Shown here piece after piece: positions 22,595-33,868 of a stretch of 64,000 bases of DNA (position 1 is the first letter of the stretch; each line of letters starts with the position of its first letter). The DNA is from Rhodocollybia butyracea (lineage: Eukaryota; Basidiomycota; Agaricomycetes; Agaricales; Omphalotaceae). Location: assembly GCA_015501585.1 (NCBI GenBank), contig JADNRY010000033.1, positions 248,001 to 312,000 on the forward strand. Reading direction: 5' to 3'. A program made the translations under genes and the position numbers. The notes under the pieces were generated by a model that was not told where the DNA came from, did not search any database, and saw nothing but the letters and a program-made list of their open reading frames with translations.

Positions 22595-23127
22595 CTACTT
22601 AAATAAGTTCTGAAACGATGATTTTCAGAAACGCGTTCATACTTCGTATGGTCATACTGTACAATGACATGATACCAGTACCAGGTGACCGGATCTGATG
22701 ATTGGCGCTTGGCTCTTAAGCGCCTCTATCTACATCTTCCTTTCGGCCCTCATTTTCGAGGGACTTTGGCAACGACTCCGGATGAGCGAGAATTGCACTG
22801 CTTCCACACCACGAATTTAGACTCTGCCTATTTATCTCGCAGTTCGAGAATCCCGCCCTTGCAAACTTGTCTGTCATCAAAACAGGCTCTCTTTCGAAAT
22901 CTTGAATCGATGTGGCAGAATTGATTGGCCGGGAAGTCGATAATGGTTTTTGTACTAAGGTCTCGGCTTTAATGTGTCAATGATGCGTCCTTTTCAGTCT
23001 CGACGTTTTTCTAGCTAACCTTCTTCTGATCTACGGATGCTGGGCGTTTCTTAATGCGAATGACTGTATACTATTGCCCAGAGTGTCAAATTATAGCCAA
23101 ATCTTCTTGAATATCTAGCTCTGAATC

Positions 23128-23564
23128 ACTCTTCATCCTGCCTTTTCCACCAATGGCAACTCTGTGCATCCACCCGTGTATTAACATACGTTCCACCTCA
23201 ATCAGCCCCTGGCGCTCATCTTCACATTCAAAGGTCATTCTGCATGTGTGCAGCAGGCTTCCTCCCAAGATCAATACGCTGACACTTCATACATGCGGCG
23301 TGGCTAACCAAATCATTTCAATCGCAAGAGCCAAGAGTCGAAGCACACGATGGCGGTAAGCACCCCTCCCGCTCGATCTTTCCTATCTCATCCCTAATTC
23401 TGTCGCTCAAAAGGTCGCTGTGTGCCTTCGAAAACACCTTGACGCGAGTTCATCGCCGCTTGGCTCAAAGATTCAACAGATACCAGTATTGCGTCGCCAG
23501 CGGATCCGGCCACACATATCACAAGTTCAGATAACGCTAGTCCTAGCCCTGCTCCAGAGCGATA
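23128..23564 (+). pseudogene. FSH1 remnant, copy 2
   Basis: Nucleotide similarity to the second half of the intact FSH1 gene starts at FSH1 exon 5 (PDFSTNGN region) and runs past the stop codon into the downstream spacer (CGATAGACGACTACGC in both). Exons 1-4, with the nucleophile, are missing. Part of exon 6 is deleted after the CxCAAGFLP region, and the Ser/Pro-rich tail is shortened. It lies in the same convergent position relative to MTQ2 as FSH1 does in copy 1. Confidence 0.85.
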
Positions 23565-23695
23565 GACGACTACGCGGGGCTGCATTATAGAAATTTATCC
23601 AAAAAGCTTTTATTCTATGTCGACGTAGCGAATTCAAACCGTACTATCGACAGATATTCCCTCCCCGCTCTCCGAGATAAAACAACCTACAAAAA

Positions 23696-24710
23696 TCAAA
23701 ACTGAGCTTGAATCATCGCTCGAGGAACATCATACTCATATCCACGCACCTTGCTGTCCAGCTGATACAGCGTTTTCATCCTCTCCTGGATCTCCGGGAT
23801 ATTGTTCTCCTTGACAGCGACGAGATAGAATCGACCATTTGGAGATAATAGTTCCTATATCGTATCAAGATCAGCTTTAACGATCCGTATATAGCAACCA
23901 CGGTGTGAATGGATCCATACATGAACCATGTCCAAGAAAACATTCGTCACTTGCATACCACCCGAGCCACCAGCCCATGATCCTTCGATTCCGCGCAGCC
24001 CTTGAGCCTCCGAAGCTTCCACCGATATTGTAGGCACATAAGGAGGGTTAAAGCAGATGATATCCACGCTTCGCTTTAGTCGTGGATGAAACCCGTTTAT
24101 AAAGGATGTCTGTATCGAGTCCAAGGTAACCTAGCGCCAAAAAGGAAAAGAAGGGGATCCTAGGATAAGCGAAAAACCCAAACGAAACACGAGTTTTAAA
24201 AAACCTTATTCTGCGCTCCAGTCCTCCGAGTGCAATTACAAGCACGAGCATTGATATCCGTGGATAGATATACTTTAGATTGTGATATCATCGGTATTCG
24301 TGGTTTCAGATACAAAGATACGAACACAACTTACGCGTCGATGAACCAAGGATGTGAGCGGCGAATGCGGAAACGCAGCCTGATCCTGATCTTTGATGCA
24401 AAGAATGGACGCAATAATGGACGCAATAATGGTTGAAAAACGGATGCGAAATGATACAAGTCAAGACGAGCTGTATAGAATAGCGAACCACCCACCCCAC
24501 CTCGAGAAATAACGTCGCGTTCATGGCCTTCAGGTCGTCCAGATCCGCCTCCAACGCGTCTAAGAGTAAAAATGTATCCTCTGCATGGGATTGGGTTTGG
24601 GGTGCTTTCTATCACGAAATAGAGATGGTCTTACCTGCTGGTTCGTATACGTGTTCATAGTCCTGAGCTGATAGATGGGAAAGATCTGGCGTTGGAATCG
24701 TCGTCATCAT
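23696..24710 (-). CDS. MTQ2: eRF1 glutamine methyltransferase catalytic subunit
   Basis: Six exons (24635-24710, 24496-24580, 24335-24390, 24205-24272, 23921-24130, 23696-23854) give 217 residues, the usual length of MTQ2/N6AMT1. EDTFLLLDALE is the conserved N-terminal motif. EVGSGSGCVSAF is SAM-binding motif I, YLSTDIN motif II, and FNPPYVPT the catalytic NPPY that positions the glutamine amide. The enzyme, with its Trm112 partner, methylates the GGQ glutamine of release factor eRF1 in the cytosol. Exon 4 ends in an unusual GTTTTT donor; the reading frame and conserved sequence support the junction. The start is 24710, with an adjacent ATG at 24707. Partial copies of the 5' exons lie at 20636-20925 and 24813-26400. 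Confidence 0.9.
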
Positions 24711-24812
24711 GGATATGGACTGAAGGGCATCACATGATGTTTGCCCACGGGTCAAAGCAGAATATATCGAAGATAAGATCCTACTACCACCCTGTGGCTG
24801 TGATTTCCAGAT

Positions 24813-24910
24813 ACAAAGAGACATACACGACTTACGCGTCAATGAGCCAAGGATATGACCTACAAATGCGGATTCGCAACAGCCGACTGGAATATCTTAT
24901 CCGTAGCTCA
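24813..24910 (-). pseudogene. MTQ2 exon-3-like fragment
   Basis: Just upstream of the intact gene, minus-strand sequence around 24820-24870 resembles the exon 3 / intron 3 boundary of MTQ2 (CATCCTTGG...ACGCGTAAGT). It has mismatches and no neighbouring exons. The same fragment with flanking sequence recurs at 25920-26010. Confidence 0.55.
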
Positions 24911-25171
24911 GTAGTAGAGTCAGCCTAGGTGACTATTTTCCCACACAATTATCTGAACTTAGAGCTTCAAAATTCGAAGTTTTACAGTGTCCTTTGAACA
25001 ACAGTTCTGAGACAGCTCTATTCAAAATCACAATACAAGAAACTTAGCTCAGGAGCTGGAATATTGGGATGTTAAAGGATAGAATGCATTCTGAGACAGA
25101 ACAAAACGCTAAAAGTATGAGAGGAAATATTCAAGAAAGAGATCTAGATATCAACAGTGCGGAGGAGAGTA

Positions 25172-25669
25172 TTAACACAATGACTCGTCGACACACCATT
25201 TTTTGAATTTCTGATGACGTTCAACAATGGAATCCGATGGTACTATCCCAAAATCCTCATTATAAAAGAAGATAGCAAGAATAATGTCGATGTGGGTCAT
25301 AGCATCGATTTGTTCCACATCATAATCCTTGAAGACAGTCCTAATCTCAGGTACCGGGTCATTCAGCGGATGCTGCCAGTTATCACTGATACTGGCGTGG
25401 CGTGCTTGGAGAGCTAGGTCTGAACCGTGACCTGGAACCTGGGACATCGTGTTAGAGCTTAAGTTGTGATAGAGAAAGGCCACGATGGCGAGAATTTCGG
25501 AGATAAAACCCACAGATTTACACAACTTGCGCTGGATACCTGACTTCGAGTTGAAAATCCTGTGCACATGGTTGTCATCCTGAGCAAGGAATATACTATC
25601 CAGGCTTTCAAGTGTCGCAGTCATTGTTGCCTCGAGGTCATCAAAAGACTGCCACTGAAACCCAGCCAT
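25172..25669 (-). CDS. Hypothetical protein, 165 aa
   Basis: A single-exon frame with a true ATG at 25669 and the stop at 25172. The protein starts MAGFQWQSFDDLEATMTATL, is acidic, has a predicted hydrophobic stretch SVGFISEILAIVAFLYHNL around residues 55-73, and ends KKWCVDESLC. I do not recognise the family. It lies between fragments of duplicated MTQ2 sequence, so it may itself be part of a decayed duplication. Moderate length and even codon composition are the only support. Confidence 0.35.
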   Translation of the reverse strand: MAGFQWQSFDDLEATMTATLESLDSIFLAQDDNHVHRIFNSKSGIQRKLCKSVGFISEILAIVAFLYHNLSSNTMSQVPGHGSDLALQARHASISDNWQHPLNDPVPEIRTVFKDYDVEQIDAMTHIDIILAIFFYNEDFGIVPSDSIVERHQKFKKWCVDESLC

Positions 25670-25789
25670 TTCGTTCCAAGCGCCAAACTCATGAGAGGCA
25701 TCTGGAAGGAAGATGATGCCTCCGGTATCAGCATCAAAAAATTACAGAATATTCCACAATTCACCCATATTTTCCACTACGATTTGACT

Positions 25790-26400
25790 CATCTTACTGC
25801 TGGATATGATATTATGAAAAGAGAGGTATCACATGGTGTTTGCACACGGGCCAAAGCAGAACATATCGAGCGAGCGATAAGATCACCATCCACAAGGGAC
25901 AAAAATAGATATACTAACACCCTGTGGTTTCCCGATATAAAGAGACAAACACGACTTATGTGTCGATGAATCAAGGATATGACCCACAAATGTGGATACG
26001 GAACCGGATCCTGATGAAGTCTTCATGAAGATGAGCTGTATAAAATAGTGAGCCAACACCCTGTTGTATGTAACGCTTTGATAATCCCATATCGGACATA
26101 ATACAACTCCGGATGTAATTACCAATCATTACCTATCCGGCTACCAGTGATGCCTCGTATGTACCGGACTACCTTAGAAATATCTATTATCGTGCACAGT
26201 ATATAAGGCTTTCTCTAAAGCCAGTACTTATAGTATTAATTCATCCTTTTATCTCTCAAGCCTCACAGCTCCTTCAGTCCCTGCGCCGGATATTTACAAC
26301 ACACCCCACCTGGATAAATAAACTCGCGTTCACAGTGGCTTTCAGGTCATCAATATCTGCCTTCAGCGCATCTAAGAGTAAAATGTATCCTCTGAGTAGG
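25790..26400 (-). pseudogene. Further MTQ2 5' fragments
   Basis: Two separated pieces match the 5' half of MTQ2 on the same strand: an exon-3-like piece near 25945-26010 (GSGSVSTFVGHILDSST) and an exon-2-like piece near 26305-26385 (DALKADIDDLKA). Flanking words such as CACATGGTGTTTGC also recur upstream of the intact gene (24727). The order differs from the parent gene and no 3' exons follow. Confidence 0.6.
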
Positions 26401-26861
26401 ATTGCTTGATAGGTTTGGTAGGAAGGCTCAGCTATCACCCGCGAGGAGTTACAGTATAGCCACTTTATTGTACTAGCCTCGGGATATTCTTTGAATTATT
26501 TTGGCCTTAAACTTTGTATATACGCAGCTCTAAATCTAAATAACGGTTCTACCCACGGTAGTTATTCACCTCTCCAAATGCTTCGCTTCACTGAATCTTT
26601 CTCGTGACGGGTTTGTGACGCCCATGATTCATTGGTTTGGACGCAATAGCTGTAGGGATGATATTTCATGAATTAAAAAAGGCACCGCAACCAAACGAGA
26701 ATCTGGAAAGAATGACTCTGAGTCGTATCCTGGCAGAAAAGGTTTTACTTTTGAGCGTATATGAGCTGTTAAATCCACTCCTTCGTAGAAATTTGGCGAA
26801 AGAACTACAGGAATATCTTTGTATTCTGGTTGCCCATCCATATGAGTTGGCTTGTCGAAGA
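26401..26861. other. No supported gene
   Basis: Short frames on both strands (26629-26841 -, 26637-26870 +) overlap each other almost completely and neither is recognisable. It is presumably the 3' flank of the NACHT gene. Confidence 0.35.
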
Positions 26862-28894
26862 CTAGACTAAGGGAGAATCCACTTGAACAGATTTTATTAA
26901 GGTTATGCAGACATTGTCGATTGTGAATTGCCTAAATAAGAAATAAACCAGCAACAAAAGAGCTGAGCTGAATAATAAGCCAAATAATAGTAGGCAGTAG
27001 CACACCTCAGCGCGAGAGCGAAGCGAAATGATCTCTTTGAAAAAAGCTGCCAATTTGACAGGCCCCCAATCCCACCAACATAAGCCCTGCATTTTATGAT
27101 CAATAAAAGTATAAAAGTTGACCATTTCAAGTTTGGAAACAAGCTGAGGACTGAGGCTTGCACGTGAGCAATGATAAAACCAAAAATCATAAGCGTATTG
27201 ATGCTTATAGGAAATTTTATGAGGAGCAAAATCATATGCATACCTGTCCTTATAGGACAGTTTGCCAGCTGGAGTTTTGGAATTTTCAATTATGACGTTG
27301 ACACAGTATTGGGCAAGAACATCATGATTAGCCGGTGTGTCAACGAAGAACTGTAAAGCCCTTCTGGCGTCAAAGAGAAAATCAGGAAATGAAGCATGAC
27401 AGAATTCAAAGTTAGATTCTTCAGGCGAAGAACCTACGAATAGAGAATGGGCTCCAGATAATGCAGCTCGGATGGTTCCTTGATTCACAGATAAAACACC
27501 TGTGAGGAAATCGTTCCGAGGGGCCCCTCGCCAGTACCTCCCGAGGTCATAGGAAGCTCTAGGGTCCCGACCTGGAAGAATCGTGGTCAAAATACCAAGA
27601 ATTCGAAGAAGGAAACCCCTGTCTCTCTGTGATGACAAAATTTGACGATAGACAGCATCAAGGTCAGCATATGGATTTTCCCACTCATCGCTTGGATCAG
27701 AAACCTCAGGCTGAAGTCCCATAATAATATTGAGACGATCCTCTGGGACAGCACCATCATCATCAATGTATTTCAGCACAGTCGAAGCATATATGAACTG
27801 CCCCGATGCCCTCTGTACAAGATGGTTTATTTGACTAGGTGTAGGCCATGGACGCGGGGTATTCTCCATGGTATGTGAATGTCGAATGGAGATTTCTTTA
27901 AAGCGTTGCTTTAAATATCGCAAGATGTCGCGAGAAGCCTCTTCAACGTTATCAAGAGACATTACTTGCAAAATATTACGGAAATGTGTTCTTTTGAAGG
28001 ATTCCTTGATGCGGGGTTCGGGCCTGCTGGTTATGAGGATATGGAATGGTAATATGTGCGTCGGGGAAACCGGCCTCTGCATTGCTTTCGCAAGAACAGT
28101 CAGTATGCGTTGTTGATCTCGACTATTAGAGCATTCATCGAGCCCATCAATCACAAGGATTCGACAAGGTTTGACTGAGAATACTGAACCTAGCCGCAGA
28201 GTTTCCCCAAACGCGGTGTTGGAGGTAAAATGAGAGTGGTTATTCTGACTTCCTCTACGTAGCGGAGATGGTGATGACTTGAACTCGGCATTCATTTGAG
28301 CCTTTAGCCAGGGTTGAATAATGAAGCAATCAAATTGACTCTCAATTGATGAAGTCAGCATGAGAGGGTTTGCGGCAACCGCGGCATCAATAGTCGATCG
28401 TAGCTGGGGGATCCCAAGAGCGATCTGGAGCGCAATGGTTGTGAATAACTGCTGGGGACCGTTCCGTGCAGCATCTGAGCGCCAGAAGAAGAAACTGCCG
28501 ATAAGAGTTCCGTTCTTTACACAACGTTCGGCAAAAGTTTGGGCGATAGCAGACTTGCCTGCTCCAGCAGCGCCATAGAGCCATTGAACGGCAGGTTTAT
28601 CGACATCCGTTGAGTTAGCCCAGTTGTTTAGATCCCTCAAAACAGTTTCGCGGGTGCCAGGGAGACAGAGAGGAGGTGGAAAACGTGCTTCTGCATCCAA
28701 TAGTGCTGAGGGAGATGAGTGGCGATACAAGTCATGCAGACCTTTGTTGTATTGAGCACAAGCATGTTAATGTATAAGGGATGCACACCTGTTTCTCGCT
28801 GTCCTTGCAATACAAAATCATGCCCAATGTTATAGAAGTTTGCTCCTCTAATGTTCAGGTTGTGAGCGCCTGTAAACATTTGGGGCCCGCTCAT
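26862..28894 (-). CDS. NACHT-domain NTPase with C-terminal membrane segment
   Basis: Two exons (28789-28894 and 26862-28741) encode about 661 residues. The N-terminus, MSGPQMFTGAHNLNIRGANF, is typical of Agaricomycete NACHT proteins. The NACHT domain follows: P-loop WLYGAAGAGKSAIAQTFAE near residue 85, GSFFFWRSD, and Walker B ILVIDGLDEC near residue 230. No WD40, ankyrin or TPR repeats follow. After the helical part the protein has a short internal duplication, SYKDRYAYDF / SYKHQYAYDF, and a strongly hydrophobic segment, CYCLLLFGLLFSSALLLLVY, near the end. Such STAND NTPases act in fungal non-self recognition and programmed cell death; a membrane-anchored effector end is an inference. The ATG at 28894 is chosen because the upstream in-frame codons are TTG/CTT. 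Confidence 0.85.
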
Positions 28895-29854
28895 CAAGAG
28901 TAAAGTCCTGTTCCCAGAAAGCAAGCTAGCAAAGTAGTGGCCTATTTGAGTTTATTCGAGATTGAGTTCGTCTGCCTCGTGTCCCGCTGGCAAAGTTCCA
29001 CCGAAAGACGGGCAAAATAAGGCTTGCAAGTTAAGGAGAAAAGAGCGCCTGGCACATTGATCGGAAATCTTTATAAAGACGCGGGAAAATACACTTTCCG
29101 ACAGTAGCATTTGCCTCGGGCACTGCCCAGTGCTGGATGTCGACGAGGCTGAAACTTCGTGCTGTCAGGAGAACTGATTGGATATAATCATTTTATATAA
29201 CTTCAATTTAACCAGTGAATATGTGTGTGTTTATCGAACTCTTTGGACCTAGCAACACCATGTTCGGTGCTGTCCACTGGGACTCAGTACTCAGTACAGT
29301 GTCCCACAAGCGTCTTGTCAGGAATTACAGCTCGATATTGAAACACAGCCCTGAACATAGTAGTACATGTAGACACGCACGATCCGGGGTGTATCTGCTA
29401 CGCGAAAAGGTAGATTTAAGAATTGTTACCAATTCTTAATCCGGATCGTATAGATCTACGGGAGCTGCCATAGTCTCATAAACAAGCATGTTTACAGTAC
29501 AGAGGACATTGATTGTGATACCGATTTTGAATGTCTCTGCTCTCGTTTGTCCTGCTATTGAACTTCTCGACTCAATAGGAAATCCGACAAACGTGTAGTG
29601 TGTAAACTTGCGCAGTGTTGGGTTTCGGCGATAGTGAGAAATAAACAGGATGTTTAGACGTGATATTAGGGGCGAGGAAGCAGAGAAAGAAAAGACAGAT
29701 ATTGGGATAGGGTTTTGCCCTAGCAACCTGCAATGCGCTGGAATCGAGCTTATCTTCTGACTTTCGTTGAGGTGGGGGTAACGAGATACCAAAAAGGGGT
29801 AGGTACTAATTCGAACGTTGGTTCCGCAACGCGCGACGTTAAAGAATACAGTGG
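28895..29854. other. Intergenic, no supported gene
   Basis: Upstream flank of the NACHT gene and downstream flank of the purine gene. The frame at 29436-29792 (-) has no recognisable domain. Confidence 0.4.
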
Positions 29855-32028
29855 TTAATGATGAAACAATCTCAAAGATGTGTGAGCAAAGACGATTCCA
29901 TGCTCATCTGCAGCATTGATACACTCTGCATCCATCACACTTCCACTGGGAGCAGCGAGATATTTGACCCCGCTCTTCCTTGCACGATGAACGTTATCAG
30001 GGAAAGGGAAGAATGCATCGCTTGAACAAGCCACCCCTTCAAGCTTTGCAGCCCACTCCTTTTTTTCCGCGTCAGTCAGGCCCTCTACCTGACCCTCAAA
30101 CAGACTCTCCCACTGTGCTTTTTCTCCTCCCTCAAGCGTCTCACCGCCAACGAAAAGGTCGATGGCGTTGGCTTTTTCGGCGCGCTTAACACCTTTCTTG
30201 AATGGAAGGGCGAGAACGCGCGGGTGGTGGCGGAGCCACCACAGGTCGGCTTTGCCTCCAGCCAGGCGGGTACAGTGTATACGAGATTGCTGTCCGGCCC
30301 CAAGACCAATTATGGCCCCGTGCAGAGCATACGCTACGCTGTTTGACTGCGTGTATTTCAAGGCCAGAGTAGCCAAAATAAGATCTGTCTGAGCAGAGGA
30401 TGGTAGCTAAAACGTATATATCAGTAATGTAGATCTGGGCGGAGATCATCCACGATAGACATACTTCTTTCTCCTTGGTGACGATGTTGTTGAACAATTT
30501 CCCGTCAATCTTTGCATTGTTGCGCCTTTGTTGCAACGAGATTCCGAAGACCTGTTTGGTTTCAACTTCTGGAGGCTCGTAGCTGGGATCAATCTGAGGA
30601 ATAAATCAACAAGGAACGAAAATGAAAGCACAGAACCATACATACTTCGAGCACACAGTATTTTCCGCCCTTTTTCTTGCTCAAAACATCCAAAGCCTCA
30701 GGGGAGTATCCTGGCGCAATTATACCGTCTGAGACTTCTCGGGAAATGATTTTCGCGGTAGCGAGATCGCAAGGAGCAGAAAGCGCAATAAAGTCGCCGA
30801 AGGAGGACATCCTATCCGCACCTGTTGTAAGTATTAGCACGGCAGCGGGGATCATAACTTGTAGACGGACCCCGAGCACGGGCATACGCGCAAGCCAACG
30901 GTGTCAATGGCTCCTTCAGATCATCGACACCATAGACCTTTTTCTCCGTCTCGTCAAGCTCAATACCAACAGCAGCACCAGCCGGTGATACATGCTTGAA
31001 AGAGGCGGCAGCAGGAAGGTTGAGCACTTCTTGAAGCTCCTTGACTAGAGCATATGAGTTCAGAGCATCCAAAAGGTTGATGTATCCAGGAGAACCACAC
31101 AACGCTAGGAATATTCACGTTCAGCTTTAGACGAGAATCAAGACAGAACACACAAACCTTTGAACGGCAGCTCTCCTTCAGTAACAAAGGCCTGAGCAGG
31201 TTTTTGATGAGGGTTCGCACCATACCTCAAAGGAATCCGTTGTACAGTCCCAGCGATTTTTTCCACTGGCAAATCTCCAGACGCATACTGCTCGCGGAAA
31301 TACCCACTAATCGCCTCATCGTACTTTGCAGTCATTTCGAATGCTTTAAGAGCTAATCTACTTCGGAGTGCTTGTCCGACATCTCCTTTGCCGTTCTTCC
31401 AAGCCTCTAAAAATTCAGTATAGTCGCCAGGATCAGAAAGCACAGAAACACGTTCGTGGTTTTTGGCTGCCGCACGTAAAAGTGTTACACCGCCAATATC
31501 GATTTCTTCGACAGCATCTGCAAGCGTGCAGTTGGGCTGAGAGATTGTGGAAGTGAACGGATAGAGATTGCAGACGACTATCGAAATGGGTTCAATGTTT
31601 TGAGCACTGAGATCTGCTTGATCAGAAGGGATTGTCCTTGAGAGAATTCCTGATTGTTCAGTATATATGAGCGAATTGCGATTGTGCAGACGTGTTGAAC
31701 AGACCTCCATGAACAGCAGGATGAAGCGTCTTGACTCTGCCTCCGAGCATTTCTGGAGCCTTAGTTATGTCAGAAACATCTCTAGAGTTTCTTCAGAGAA
31801 GAAATATGGGTGATAGATCATAATAACCCACCCAATAGGTATGCCAGCATCTCTGATTTTTTTCGCAGTTCCACCAGAACCGAGCAGCCTGACGCCGGCT
31901 GTGTCCAAACCTTTTGCAAACTCGATAAGGTCTGCTTTGTCATAAACTGACAATAGAGCTACGCAAGTTATATTTTAGCTTTACTGAACATCCAGCAGAG
32001 TTCGATCTGTACCGATGGGTTTCGACAT
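29855..32028 (-). CDS. ADE17: Bifunctional AICAR transformylase / IMP cyclohydrolase
   Basis: A multi-exon gene for the last two steps of de novo purine synthesis (AICAR to FAICAR to IMP), in the cytosol. The start at 32028 (MSKPI) is joined through a GTACAG...GTAG intron to [18 protein letters not shown], the N-terminal MGS-like cyclohydrolase fold, with [14 protein letters not shown], then [11 protein letters not shown] and [15 protein letters not shown]. The transformylase domain shows [35 protein letters not shown], and [20 protein letters not shown] near the C-terminus, ending [11 protein letters not shown]. All conserved blocks are present in order, so the gene looks intact. S. cerevisiae has two isozymes, ADE16 and ADE17; the symbol is by homology only. 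Confidence 0.93.
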
Positions 32029-32424
32029 GACGGGGACGCGAACAGAAAAAGTTAAGGCGCCTATCTTGAAAACGTGACTTTCGATAATCGATATCGAATC
32101 ATCTTTAGATGCATTCAAGGCGTATCAGAGCCTACAATTCAAGTAAGTTCTAAGCCTGTATCTCTGTGGTCAAGCTGCTTAAATACCCACATGTTTTCCA
32201 CTGAAGTGACTAAGTACTCCAAGCATCATTGAGGTCTAGTAGGAGGTCCGACGAGTTTAACCCTAGTACTACCACCAAATATAACCAGCTTCAATTCAAG
32301 CGATTCTATAATCCTTTATAATCTCTGGTCGGTTTTTATGATTCACTCTGACGTAACACTGGCGTAAGTACCTCCGTATTCAAGACCAGGTGGTGGGTGG
32401 GGCTCTCTCTGGCCTTGAACTCAT

Positions 32425-32691
32425 TTACGTCGAAATAATTTCTATCGCCATTGGAGAAAAGGAATTTAATCTAAACCCGTAAATCTTCCGCTCCTTTTCA
32501 AGTAATACATCTGTAGTAGCAACCTTGCTGTTAAAATCAAGTGCACACAATACGCTTATGTCGGGGTGACGAAGGAGAAGGTGGTGAGACGTGTTACTAT
32601 AATGTAAGTAATACCTACATGAGATGGCGTTAGTCACTCCGGGAGAAGCGGTGTACTTACTGCGATCAGGCTGAAGTAGAATAATAAGCAT
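32425..32691 (-). CDS. Possible small protein gene, unidentified
   Basis: The minus-strand ATG at 32691 starts MLIILLQPDR, followed by a GTAAGT donor-like site, a GACTAACG branch-like site and TATAG/TGTAG acceptors. The remainder, HPDISVLCALDFNSKV then VLLEKERKIYGFRLNS, reads like real protein. The frame is also open without splicing. No family was recognised. Its position in the 1.8-kb gap upstream of the purine gene leaves room for a small gene. Confidence 0.3.
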   Translation of the reverse strand: MLIILLQPDRSKYTASPGVTNAISCRYYLHYSNTSHHLLLRHPDISVLCALDFNSKVATTDVLLEKERKIYGFRLNSFSPMAIEIIST

Positions 32692-33868
32692 GGTGATGGG
32701 AGTTCGCCTTTGCCAAATTTGCTGGGCCCCTGGTCATAGTTGGTCCTGCCTATGGCAAAATATTATAGGCATCTAGCTCATCTTAAAGAAGTAGCCACAC
32801 ACGCGGCTCCCTCCGTCAAACCGATCCATGTACCCAGACCCCACCAATTGCACGACCTACCGTAACTATGAAACCGGAAAAACGTGCCCATTAGTACATT
32901 AAACTGCTGCTCCGCTTCCTCTAAATGTGCGTTGGCAGATGCTGGATCTGTTCTCTCTTATCTTTCACTCGAATCTCATTTTCGTTTCCGCACAGTTTGC
33001 TTCATCGTGATTTGCTATTACCGAGGGCATCTGAATTTTTGGAAAAGGCGCAGTGGGGGTGGGCACCCTTGCTGCGTATGTCAGTGTTATGGGTCAACAT
33101 CTGTTCATCTTGTTTGGTTGTGATCTGTGTATGTTTGACAAGGGTGTTGAAGACCACAAGAGCGCAATCCATTTTCGAACTTTGACAAGAATTCGTAATA
33201 GCACTTTCAGTGTGTTTAGGTGTCCCGCATGTGCCGTCGCGAAGGACTAAGCCTTGTTGTTTGACCATGCCATACGAAATGAATATACATATGCGCAAGT
33301 GTATAAGCTGGCGAGGATCGTACTGATGCAGCCCTTCGCCTGATAGTCGGAACCCAAATATTTCAATGTCTACCTTGTGTTGAATAGACATACGCAGTAA
33401 TCGATCACATGAACAGGCAGGTTTGGCCCAACGACGCAGTCTAGAAACAAGAAAGAGCCCTGATATTGTGTTGTGGGTACACATACATAAGTAAAGATCG
33501 TTTGGTGCTCGTGTGCGTGTCAGAAAAATGAGGATAGGTACATAGTAGGAAAAATAAGTGGGATAGCGCCGAACAACGATGAATAAAGATTACGAGTCTA
33601 CGACTACAAAGATGTCGATAGCAAACAAAAGTGACGAGGGGGGCGAAGGGACGAAAGGAGAGAGAGAGAGAGAGAGAGAACGAGGGTGGCCGGAGATATA
33701 GTTCAATGCACTTACACACAAGACAATGAGAGAGAACGAAACCCAACCAAAAACCATAATATCAATATCAATACAACACCTGGTTCCAGAACCAGCAGCA
33801 CACATAGGTTTAGATTATTTCGCGAAAATCTTGGTGGAGTTGGGGCACAACGAAGGGCAACAATAAGA
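32692..33868. other. Intergenic, with (GA)n microsatellite
   Basis: A GA dinucleotide run of about 11 repeats lies near 33658-33680. Frames at 33002-33484 (-) and elsewhere lack recognisable features. This interval probably contains the 3' UTR of the forkhead gene. Confidence 0.4.

Noticed and set aside
27000..28600. Plus-strand ORFs over the NACHT gene
   Set aside because: They lie antisense to a gene with clear NACHT motifs and have no features of their own.
33002..33484. 160-codon minus-strand ORF as a gene
   Set aside because: No domain, no conserved-looking segment and no splice support. Composition resembles untranslated sequence downstream of the forkhead gene.
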